This document shows, one piece after another, positions 26,189 through 33,777 of a stretch of 64,000 bases of DNA. Origin of the DNA: Pseudomonas sp. Irchel s3b2 (GTDB lineage: Bacteria; Pseudomonadota; Gammaproteobacteria; Pseudomonadales; Pseudomonadaceae); NCBI RefSeq assembly GCF_900187445.1, contig NZ_FYEB01000013.1:62001-126000 (forward strand), written 5' to 3'. Each line of letters opens with the position of its first letter. The stretch's first letter is position 1. The notes below the pieces were generated by a model. It was given only the letters and a program-made list of their open reading frames with translations, did not search any database and was not told the DNA's origin. The translations under genes were made by a program, and so were the position numbers.

Positions 26189-27478
26189 CTAACACTGATA
26201 ACGCGCGACGACCGCGCGGCAGATTCCCTCCAGTGAATAGCCGCCTATGACAATGCAGCCGTCGGCCTGTATGGCCAATGAAGTCGCGGCGTGTGGACCA
26301 CGACTCAGGCGTGTACGACACCAGCCGATGCCCTTGGCAAAACTGCGATCCAACTGCCCACTGGGTAAATATCTGGCAAAAATGAGATCGGCTTCTATCC
26401 CGCCGACCGTCGATCCAACTGTCAGCACACGTCCGTCCGGCTGAGTCTCGGCGGCGGTCCAGCGGCAACTGCTGCGGCCGACGCCTAATAGCTTTGGCTG
26501 GCCACCGTTGCAATGAATATCTGGTCGGCCATTACTGTGAACTTTCAGAGACAGGCAGTGCATCGGGTCGCGACTGCTGCCAAAGCAATGCAAGTCACCA
26601 TTTTCATGCTGAACGATCTGGCAGATTTGAGCGCTGTATTCCCGTGCCTTGAAGGTCATGAAACCATCCATGGCGAAGCTGTCGTCCAGTCGGCCATCCG
26701 GGTGATAACGTGCCAACAGACCTTCCTCGGGAAAGTTGATTGATCCACTCACCAGGATCCGACCATCGTGCTGCACCTTCAGGCTGTTGAGCCAGGTGTT
26801 CATCAACAAGTGCCGGACCATGACGAAACCGCGACCGTTGAAGCTGTCGTCCAGCGAGCCGTCGGCGTTGAGTCGTATCAGCATGCCGACGTGATCGGTC
26901 GGTTCGAAGTAATGATTGGCCAGCAGCAGGATTCGACCGTCGTCCTGCACACAGACATCACAGGCTTCGGCGCTAGTCACGCCGGGCGGTAACCAGGCGT
27001 CGCGAGCGCCCCGGGAAAGATCGCCCGGCAGGCGCACCACGCAGCGTCCATTGTCGCCAAAACCCTGGACCGGGCAGCCTTGCTGATCAAACATCGCCAG
27101 GGCGGGCAGCGTCCGGTGAGCATTTTCATAATGCAGGCCGGCCACCAGAATGTGCCCGTTGGTCAACACCCGTACCTTGCCAGCCATGGCCTCGAAGCCG
27201 TGTGCGAACTGCCCACTGATGCTGCCTTGTTTGCCGAATGCCAGATCCGCCGAACCATCTGCAAGCAAGCGGGCCAGGCCAAAACGCTGGCCGCCCGGCG
27301 TACCGACCTTTGCCGCCACCAACAACCGACCGACGTGGTCAATCGCAACGTCATTGGTCATGCTGGAGAGACTACCGGCGAAATACACTTGAGTCTTGCC
27401 GGTGCCTGCGAAACTCATATCGAGTCGTTCGGCGCCATTCACGGTTGCAGGTACGGCAAAAGCAGTCTGGGGTGACAT
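26189..27478 (-). CDS. Delta-60-repeat (DUF5122) beta-propeller-like protein
   Basis: ATG 27478 (MSPQTAFAVPA) has GGCAAGGAG upstream and is chosen over the frame opening at 27643. The 429-residue product is built of about seven repeats of 55-60 residues, each with a G-x-LD-x-SF-x-x-x-G core, for example ERLDMSFAGTGK, GSLDDSFNGRGF, GRLDDSFAMDGF and GQLDRSFAKGIG, alternating with DGRILV/NGHILVAG strands. This is the delta-60 repeat, predicted to fold as a beta propeller. No signal peptide is visible. Function unknown. Confidence 0.85.
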   Translation of the reverse strand: MSPQTAFAVPATVNGAERLDMSFAGTGKTQVYFAGSLSSMTNDVAIDHVGRLLVAAKVGTPGGQRFGLARLLADGSADLAFGKQGSISGQFAHGFEAMAGKVRVLTNGHILVAGLHYENAHRTLPALAMFDQQGCPVQGFGDNGRCVVRLPGDLSRGARDAWLPPGVTSAEACDVCVQDDGRILLLANHYFEPTDHVGMLIRLNADGSLDDSFNGRGFVMVRHLLMNTWLNSLKVQHDGRILVSGSINFPEEGLLARYHPDGRLDDSFAMDGFMTFKAREYSAQICQIVQHENGDLHCFGSSRDPMHCLSLKVHSNGRPDIHCNGGQPKLLGVGRSSCRWTAAETQPDGRVLTVGSTVGGIEADLIFARYLPSGQLDRSFAKGIGWCRTRLSRGPHAATSLAIQADGCIVIGGYSLEGICRAVVARYQC

Positions 27479-27728
27479 GCATCCATCTCCTTGCCAGGCG
27501 TCCTTATCCGGGTGCCCGGAAGGTGACTGCCTGAGCATAACATTCAATCCCTGAATGACCCGGCGCACAACTGTCTTCATGAGCCGGAGGTGGGCGTTTT
27601 GTGCCAGAACAATGTCTTTTCGTACCACTGCCAAGCCTGCCAAGTAATCTGGCGGGTTAGAAGTTGAAACAGGTGAGTGGTGTCGCGCAGCTGACGGTAG
27701 AAAATCGTCAACTAAGAGGAAGAGGGGG

Positions 27729-27754
27729 CGCGGATTACCGGGAGGTAATCCGCG
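27729..27754 (-). terminator. Hairpin after the 88-residue minus-strand gene
   Basis: A perfect 11-bp stem, CGCGGATTACC-GGGA-GGTAATCCGCG, lies eight bases past the stop of the gene at 27762. It is followed on the minus strand by CCCCCTCTTCCTCTT rather than a clean T-run, so its termination strength is uncertain. Confidence 0.6.
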
Positions 27755-27761
27755 AAAACGC

Positions 27762-28028
27762 TTAGTGCGGCATGGACCACGATTGCAGCTTATAACCTTC
27801 CTGGCTCAACTCGGCACGGGCTTCTTCCAGCACATGTTCGAGTTGCTCTGGATCGGAATAGGCGCTGCTAGGAATTTGTTTGCGGCTGATGCGAGTGCTA
27901 GTGCGATCGATGATCGTCAGGCTGAGCTCGCCGTTACCGTCTTGTGGTGCCCAGGCCACGCATTGAAAGGGTTGGAATGCGCGGTCGGCAATCAAAAGTG
28001 CTTCGTTGATACGGAGCGGGGCGTTCAT
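27762..28028 (-). CDS. Small conserved-looking hypothetical protein
   Basis: Eighty-eight residues from ATG 28028 (MNAPLRINEALLIADRAFQP), with AGAGAAGATCCC before it. The protein is soluble and of mixed alpha/beta character, ending in a helix YSDPEQLEHVLEEARAELSQEG and YKLQSWSMPH. No cysteine pattern or known domain is recognised apart from a single Cys in FQCVAW. It is followed by a stem-loop and preceded by an AT-rich control region. Confidence 0.7.
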   Translation of the reverse strand: MNAPLRINEALLIADRAFQPFQCVAWAPQDGNGELSLTIIDRTSTRISRKQIPSSAYSDPEQLEHVLEEARAELSQEGYKLQSWSMPH

Positions 28029-28371
28029 GGGATCTTCTCTCTGTATGCCCAATCAAGTGATGTGCCGTCGGTTGGGCTTACCGTGCGGCTGGTTACTTGT
28101 ACTGATGTCCGCAACCGGGGTTTGGGTCACACACAATCAAAAGAAATTTCAACTTTCTTCCATTGATTCGATATTCGGGTCGTTTCTGAAAGCTTATTGA
28201 AAGGTTCAACTCGTTAGGTAGCTAACCAAGTGGCTTCTTATAACTAATAAGCAAACTGCTCTATAAGCAATCGATACAAGCCCGCGTCAAAATCTTGCTA
28301 GTGTTACAACCAAGGCCGCCAAATGACTGTTTTTAATAATATTTCCTAAAATTTGGCGTCAAGGAACAGTC
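28029..28371. other. AT-rich intergenic control region
   Basis: No gene is seen. The region is clearly AT-richer than its surroundings, especially 28130-28360. It has a small hairpin CTTAT-AACTA-ATAAG near 28235 and an inverted pair GCCAAAT...ATTTGGC close to 28320-28360 that straddles the probable promoter of the sigma-54 activator. The pair is a candidate operator, perhaps for autoregulation, but nothing proves it. Confidence 0.5.
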
Positions 28372-29697
28372 ATGATTGAAGCGCCTGTCTTACGACGTCT
28401 GTTAGTAGTGGACCCTTGCGATGACTGCCACCGTTTGTTGCCGGGTTTACGCGCCGTGGGTTGGGATGTTGACAGCTGTACCCTGGAAAACGCCACCGAA
28501 CGAACCTGCGATGTCGGCCTGTTGCGTTTACAACCCTTTCATCTGGAACGCCCGGAAGCCGTCAAGGAACTGATCACCCATAGCGGTACTGAGTGGATTG
28601 CAGTGCTGAATCAAGAAGTTTTGCGATTGCAAAATGTCGGGGACTTCGTCTGCGAATGGTTTTTTGACTTCCATACCCTGCCGTTCGATGTCTCACGGGT
28701 TCAGGTGACCCTGGGTCGCGCGTTCGGCATGGCGCGCCTGCGCGGCCAGGGCACGGTTCATATCGATCAGCCTGAACATGAACTGCTCGGCGACAGCAAA
28801 CCCATTCGCGAACTGCGCAAACTGCTGAGCAAACTGGCACCCACCGAATCTCCCGTGCTGATCCGCGGCGAAAGCGGGACCGGCAAGGAATTGGTCGCCC
28901 GCACCCTGCACCGACAATCCCAGCGTCATAGCAAACCGTTCGTGGCGATCAACTGCGGTGCGATTCCCGAACACTTGATCCAGTCCGAACTGTTTGGCCA
29001 CGAAAAGGGGGCCTTCACCGGCGCTCATCAGCGCAAGGTCGGACGGATCGAAGCGGCCAACGGTGGAACGCTGTTTCTCGATGAAATCGGTGATCTACCC
29101 CTGGAACTGCAAGCCAATCTGCTGCGCTTCCTGCAGGAAAAACACATTGAGCGTGTAGGGGGGCATCAACCTATTCCGGTGGATGTGCGGGTATTGGCCG
29201 CGACTAACGTCGACCTTGAAGCGGCCATCGAGAAGAAATGCTTTCGTGAAGATTTGTACTACCGTTTGAACGTACTGCAGGTCATCACTGTGCCGTTGCG
29301 CGAACGCCATGGCGATCTTTCGATGCTGGCCAACCATTTTTCCCACTTCTACAGCCATGAAACCGGCCGTCGCCCCCGCAGCTTCAGCGAGGACGCGCTG
29401 ATCGCCATGGGCAAGCATGACTGGCCGGGCAATGTCCGCGAGTTAGCCAACCGGGTACGGCGCGGGCTGGTTCTGGCCGAAGGACGGCAGATCGAGGCGC
29501 GAGACCTGGGGCTGATCAGTCAACACGCCTTCGCCACGCCGATGGGCACTCTTGAAGACTACAAGACCCGCGCCGAACGTCAGGCGTTGTGCGATGTGTT
29601 GAACCGCCACAGCGACAACCTGAGCGTCGCCGCTCGAGTATTGGGTGTGTCGCGGCCGACTTTTTACCGATTGCTGCATAAGCACCAGATCCGCTAG
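28372..29697 (+). CDS. Sigma-54-dependent transcriptional activator (VpsR/FleQ-like)
   Basis: A 441-residue enhancer-binding protein. The N-terminal 125 residues are a receiver-like domain without a clear phospho-acceptor set, as in VpsR/FleQ relatives. The AAA+ domain carries Walker A GESGTGKE (166-173), the sigma-54 contact loop GAFTGA (213-218), Walker B GGTLFLDEIGDLP and the R-finger block FREDLYYRLNVLQV. The C-terminus is a Fis-type HTH (LSVAARVLGVSRPTFYRLLHKH). The motor is intact, so it should activate sigma-54 promoters. The fap operon 1.2 kb away has a candidate sigma-54 promoter and is a plausible target. Confidence 0.92.
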   Translation: MIEAPVLRRLLVVDPCDDCHRLLPGLRAVGWDVDSCTLENATERTCDVGLLRLQPFHLERPEAVKELITHSGTEWIAVLNQEVLRLQNVGDFVCEWFFDFHTLPFDVSRVQVTLGRAFGMARLRGQGTVHIDQPEHELLGDSKPIRELRKLLSKLAPTESPVLIRGESGTGKELVARTLHRQSQRHSKPFVAINCGAIPEHLIQSELFGHEKGAFTGAHQRKVGRIEAANGGTLFLDEIGDLPLELQANLLRFLQEKHIERVGGHQPIPVDVRVLAATNVDLEAAIEKKCFREDLYYRLNVLQVITVPLRERHGDLSMLANHFSHFYSHETGRRPRSFSEDALIAMGKHDWPGNVRELANRVRRGLVLAEGRQIEARDLGLISQHAFATPMGTLEDYKTRAERQALCDVLNRHSDNLSVAARVLGVSRPTFYRLLHKHQIR

Positions 29698-29713
29698 GGC
29701 GCGGTGAAACGAA

Positions 29714-29750
29714 GGGGCCCGCTGCGATGTTCATCGCAGCGGGCCTTTTC
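29714..29750 (+). terminator. Rho-independent terminator of the sigma-54 activator gene
   Basis: An 11-bp stem GCCCGCTGCGA-TGTTCA-TCGCAGCGGGC (29717-29744), then CTTTTC. It begins 16 bases after the stop codon. Confidence 0.9.
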
Positions 29751-29881
29751 CATTTTAACCAGGCACTACAGACTCCTTGTAAACGGGCTTGCCACAATGC
29801 CAGTCAGTTAAGCGAAATTCCTGTGGGAGCGGGGCTTGCCCGCGATGGGCATGGGGATCTACACATCTTTCCGATTTTGAT

Positions 29882-30136
29882 GGGGTACATATCCGTTTCT
29901 GCGGTTACGGCCGCTGGCGGTTTCGCTTTTACAGCGAGTCACTTTCGAAAAGCGCGAAAGTAACCAAAGCGCTTCTGCCCCTGTCGTTCGGTGCCTCGCC
30001 CAGGCTTGGCATGCCCTCGCTCCGGTCCTGCTCCGTGGGCCCGCCGCGATCGGCCATCCCTGGCCGTGCGCGGCTAACCCGGCATCCATGCCGGGTTGCC
30101 CACTGCGCAGAACCTCCACTCGGCCTCTCGAGGGCG
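29882..30136 (+). repeat. Dispersed Pseudomonas repeat, copy A
   Basis: About 250 bases beginning GGGTACATATCCGTTTCTGC and containing GCTGGCGGTTTCGCTTTTAC, TCGGTGCCTCGCCCAGGC and GCATCCATGCCGGGTTGCCC. A diverged inverted copy lies at 30431-30676. The repeat contains internal palindromes and no convincing gene. REP-like half-sites flank it at 29822-29848 and 30239-30255. Confidence 0.8.
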
Positions 30137-30356
30137 CGGTGCATCAAGATCAACAGCTGCAGGCGAGCTAACGCTCGGCCTGTTGAGTGGTGAAAAGCAC
30201 AGTAGATGGGCGCTGATTTTGGATGTGCGCTGATTTTTTGTGGGAGCTGGCTTGTCGGGTCGCCGCATCGCTGCGATGGCGGCCTGTCAGCCGACCAACT
30301 TTCCCGGATTACCCATTCCAATTGTGGGAGCTCGCTTGCTCGCGAAGCTGTTGATC

Positions 30357-30396
<40 letters not shown>

Positions 30397-30430
30397 TTTG
30401 GCTTTTGATCCTGATCTGCTTGCCCCTTTC

Positions 30431-30676
30431 CCAGAGGCCGAACGCAGGTATTGCGTAGGGGGCACCGCGGCAAGGATGCCGCGGTAGCCGCCCCCGGCCA
30501 TGGATGGCCGATGGCGGCGGGCCCCCGGAGCAATGCCGGAGTGAGGGCATGCCGAGCCTGGGCGAGGCACCGAATGGCGGGGCAAGAGCCCTTGGTTACT
30601 TGGGGCTTTTCCAAGTGACTCGCTGTAAAAGCGAAACCGCCAGCGGCCGTGACCGCAGCAATGGATATGTACACGA
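30431..30676 (-). repeat. Dispersed Pseudomonas repeat, copy B (inverted)
   Basis: Read on the minus strand it aligns with copy A: ACATATCCATTGCTGCGGTC, GCTGGCGGTTTCGCTTTTAC, TCGGTGCCTCGCCCAGGC. The middle palindrome has changed. A third fragment, CCGCAGAAACGGATATGTA at 30757-30775, matches only the outer end. The rest of the spacer to 30916 holds REP half-sites (30706-30731 and near 30880) and no gene. Confidence 0.8.
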
Positions 30677-30916
30677 TAAAAGACCCCAATCGGCTACCAG
30701 GCCGCCTTCGCGGGCAAGCCTCGCTCCTACAAAGGGCAATAACCGCCAGCCAGCACAACCGCAGAAACGGATATGTATTCCAAAACACCAGGCCCCGGCA
30801 GTGAATCTCGTAGATACCCATGCAGCGATGACGGCAGCCCATCCACCATTGATGTGTCAGACAGGTCGCTATCGCCGCTCCCACAGGTATTTACGCTGAA
30901 CTCAGTAAATGTGTAC

Positions 30917-32197
30917 TTAAAAGTAGTACGGGAATTTCAGGCTGAAGGAAAAGTCTGGCGAGTCGTCGGTCAGGCCGATGGCCAGGTTGGGCACGATCGT
31001 CAGGTTATCGGTCGCTGCCAGGGTCATGCCGATGTTGAAGTTGGCCGAGTTGTAATCGCTGTTGGAAATCGATTGCCAGTCGCCACCGTCCGGCTTGATC
31101 TTGCTCTTGCGGGCGAACTGATCGGTGAACGAGAACGACATACTCATCTTCTCGTTCAAGGCGAATGCAATGCCGGCGCCGATCTGCCAGGAATCGCCCA
31201 GTTTCACGTCCCCGGGCACCTTGGAATTGACCTGAGGACTGATGTCGCTGAAAGAGTCTTCCATGTTGTAGGTGTAGGCCAGGCTGCCGAACAGCACCGC
31301 CGGGTCGAAGCTCTTGACCAGCGAGATACCCGGGGTGATCGACCAGACACCATTGCCGGTAGGCAAGTCCTCGGGTACCGAGAGGTTATCGTTGTTCGGG
31401 TCATTGACCAGCTTGATGCCATAAGGATCTTTACCGGTCGGCGCCTTGACGCGCAGTGTAAAGACCGCGTCGGGCAGATTGGCCGCCTCATCCAGAAACT
31501 TATAAGCAACGCCAAAGTTCACATCGCCGATGGTCGGGTCGCGGGTAACGGTTGCGTCCGATGTCACCGGGCCTGCGCCACCGGCGCCACCGGAGGAATA
31601 CGTTGATTCGCGGTAAACCACCGGGACGTTAATGTCGAACTGCCAACGTTGTGCCACGTTGTAGCGAGCGGTCAGGTCAAGGGTCCAGTTATCCGCCTTG
31701 ATACGGTCGAGGTTGATGTTACCGAGGAAAATCGCATCCAGTGCCAGGAAACCGTTGAGTACCAATGCACGGGTATCGTAGTGCGTGTAGGTCAGGCCGG
31801 TTTCGACGCTGAACTTGCCACCGCCGAAAAAGCCGCTGGCTTCGTCATACAGGTTGGAAACGCTTTGCGCAGGCGCCGAATCATCCTTGAGCGATTGGCC
31901 GTATGAACTGCCAGTGGTTCCCGGCGCACCGGCGGCCACCGACTGACCACTCCCGGGCGTTTCTGCGGGGGATTTGGTTAGGCGCTTGGGAGCAGGTGTC
32001 GCAGGTGTTTCTTCAACTTGGCGAACGCGTTGCTCGAGTACCATCAGCGCGTTCTGTTGTGCTTCGTAACGCTGTTTCAACTCCATGAGTTCTTGTTTTA
32101 GTGCTTCGACCTGGGGGTCCGGTGCTGCGTACAGCAGTGTGGCCGGCGCCAGGCTACTCAAGCAAACGATAGCTCTGAACGTCAACGATCGGTGCAT
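30917..32197 (-). CDS. fapF: Fap amyloid outer-membrane transporter FapF
   Basis: A 426-residue protein with a signal peptide (about 1-24, ending LLYA-APD), then an N-terminal coiled coil (QVEALKQELMELKQRYEAQQ, on to about 62) and a Pro/Thr/Gly-rich linker (about 63-115). From about 120 to the C-terminus there are alternating beta strands ending in a terminal aromatic residue (KFPYYF). This is the plan of FapF, the trimeric barrel that exports Fap subunits through the outer membrane and is plugged by its coiled-coil helices. It is the last gene of the fapA-F operon, 46 bp after fapE. Confidence 0.9.
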   Translation of the reverse strand: MHRSLTFRAIVCLSSLAPATLLYAAPDPQVEALKQELMELKQRYEAQQNALMVLEQRVRQVEETPATPAPKRLTKSPAETPGSGQSVAAGAPGTTGSSYGQSLKDDSAPAQSVSNLYDEASGFFGGGKFSVETGLTYTHYDTRALVLNGFLALDAIFLGNINLDRIKADNWTLDLTARYNVAQRWQFDINVPVVYRESTYSSGGAGGAGPVTSDATVTRDPTIGDVNFGVAYKFLDEAANLPDAVFTLRVKAPTGKDPYGIKLVNDPNNDNLSVPEDLPTGNGVWSITPGISLVKSFDPAVLFGSLAYTYNMEDSFSDISPQVNSKVPGDVKLGDSWQIGAGIAFALNEKMSMSFSFTDQFARKSKIKPDGGDWQSISNSDYNSANFNIGMTLAATDNLTIVPNLAIGLTDDSPDFSFSLKFPYYF

Positions 32198-32243
32198 GGG
32201 TTAGCCGTCCCTTCTGACTCCATCGGGTGAAACTGAGCGTAGA

Positions 32244-32984
32244 TCAAAATCCGAGAGTGCGAAGACCTCTGAGTTGGTCCAGGTTGCCGTTCAGCGAGCC
32301 GGCTGTCGATTCGTTGTCACGTAGCACGACATTGAAGGATGTGAGGTTGTTGACCTGGTTGCCACCGCCGAGCAACGTCGTGTTCTGCATCAACCCGCCC
32401 TGGGCCAAGCGTTGTACGGTACTGCCCTGGTTGTTGCTGGCCACGATGTTGAATTGCACGCCTGCACCGGTCGAGGAAACGCTCAACGAGCCCGCGCCAT
32501 TGGCGCTGGCCAACGTCGAGCCTGCGGCCAACGCCTGGCCCTGCTGTTGCGTTGCTGGCGCTTGGCTAGCCTTTGTGACATTGATATGAACGTCGTTGTA
32601 GGCAGTGTTGTGGTCGCCAGCAGCACGCACGACTTGAGTGACGCCCTCGGTGCTGTTGAGGCCACTGCCGCCAACGACGATGCCGGTGCCTTGCGAAGAC
32701 ACTGAGCCATTACCTTTTTCGTCAATCATCGACACATAGAACTGTGGCGTGATGGTCGATTGTTGAATTTGCATCGAGGACGTTGCCCCGATCACTTCAC
32801 CATTGGCATTTTGCCAAGTGCTGGTCATGACAATGCCGAAACTGATGATCCGTCCCGGCATGACATACCGGCCTCGCAGGGTCGCCAATTCATGATCCTT
32901 CAATTCAATGGGTTTGAATGTCTGTGCCTGGGTCGGCAGGCTGGCGGCCAGGCAAGCCCCGATCAGCCAGATTGGAGTCTTCAT
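32244..32984 (-). CDS. fapE: Fap amyloid-associated protein FapE
   Basis: ATG 32984 (MKTPIWLIGACLAASLPTQA) follows CCGGGAGCATCC. The 246-residue product has a signal peptide cleaved near AQA-QTF, a segment ELKDHELATLRGRYVMPGRIISFGI like that found in FapE proteins, and a glycine/asparagine-rich C-terminal half with hydrophobic NVVLRDNESTAGSLNGNLDQL. FapE is an extracellular, minor fibre-associated component of the Fap system. Order and size fit fapE between fapD and fapF. Confidence 0.88.
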   Translation of the reverse strand: MKTPIWLIGACLAASLPTQAQTFKPIELKDHELATLRGRYVMPGRIISFGIVMTSTWQNANGEVIGATSSMQIQQSTITPQFYVSMIDEKGNGSVSSQGTGIVVGGSGLNSTEGVTQVVRAAGDHNTAYNDVHINVTKASQAPATQQQGQALAAGSTLASANGAGSLSVSSTGAGVQFNIVASNNQGSTVQRLAQGGLMQNTTLLGGGNQVNNLTSFNVVLRDNESTAGSLNGNLDQLRGLRTLGF

Positions 32985-33016
32985 TGGATGCTCCCGGAGC
33001 GTCGTGCTCCTTGTCA

Positions 33017-33715
33017 TTAGAAGAAGTCGCTTTGGATGAATCCGAAATCCATCAACTCTGCGTCTCGCACCGGAGTGAAGGTGTTGATGCGGTTCTTGGC
33101 GGTCAGTGGCATGGGTGGGTCGAGCAACGCATTGGTTTTGTCGTAACCCTGACCGATCACGGCAAAGATGATGCCGTTCCAGCCTTTTACAAAGTCGTCG
33201 ACTTTGTAGCGTTTATGACCGAGTACCGGATCTCCGATATAGACCCAGCCCTCATGGACTTTTTGCATGACCACAAAATGTTTGTAGCCACGGATATCCA
33301 GGAGTACCACCACAGGAATTCTGATTTCGCTCAACGTTTGCGGCGCTACCCGGTAGCCACGGGCCCGCATGCCGATACTTTCCACGTAACGCTTCATGTC
33401 GAGCATGGAGAAGCCCTGGACGCGGACAAGATCTTGATCGGAGTGCGCCAGCATGCCTTCGATGATCTGTTCTTCATTCACGTCCAGCCAATAGGCCTGG
33501 CGCAAGATGGTCGCCAGCGCAGCTGCGCCGCAACTGAAGTCGGTTTTCTGTTGCACCAGGTCGGCAAATTTACGCTCGCGCATGCTCTGGATCGGCTTAT
33601 ACACCACCGCGCCGCCCGGCATGACGGAAAGCGGCAATTGTGCAGCCATCACACCGCCCACGCAAAGGATCACACTGGCCACGCAAAGCAAAAATGCCAA
33701 GACGATAATGCGCAT
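33017..33715 (-). CDS. fapD: Fap amyloid C39-family peptidase FapD
   Basis: ATG 33715 (MRIIVLAFLLC) begins a signal peptide ending near MAA-QLP. The 232-residue product is a C39-type papain-like protease: the catalytic Cys in KTDFSCGAAALATIL (about residue 63), the His in GYKHFVVMQKV and the Asp in YIGDPVLGHKRY. In the Fap system FapD is a periplasmic protease needed for fibre export and processing of partner proteins. A second, unrelated C39-like domain occurs in the window at 51677. Confidence 0.9.
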   Translation of the reverse strand: MRIIVLAFLLCVASVILCVGGVMAAQLPLSVMPGGAVVYKPIQSMRERKFADLVQQKTDFSCGAAALATILRQAYWLDVNEEQIIEGMLAHSDQDLVRVQGFSMLDMKRYVESIGMRARGYRVAPQTLSEIRIPVVVLLDIRGYKHFVVMQKVHEGWVYIGDPVLGHKRYKVDDFVKGWNGIIFAVIGQGYDKTNALLDPPMPLTAKNRINTFTPVRDAELMDFGFIQSDFF

Positions 33716-33744
33716 GGAAAGACGCCTTCTGGTGGTGTTGAAAC

Positions 33745-33764
33745 AGGCCCCCGTAAGGGGGCCT
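33745..33764 (-). terminator. Intercistronic hairpin between fapC and fapD
   Basis: AGGCCCCC-GTAA-GGGGGCCT, a perfect 8-bp GC stem, lies after the fapC stop. On the minus strand it is followed by GTTTC rather than a full T-run. It could partly terminate or stabilise the fapABC message so that structural subunits exceed the export proteins. Confidence 0.65.
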
Positions 33765-33777
33765 CCAGAGACAGCCA

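Noticed and set aside
30773..31606. 277-codon plus-strand frame antisense to fapF
   Set aside because: Reverse image of the FapF beta-barrel; it starts within REP/repeat sequence.
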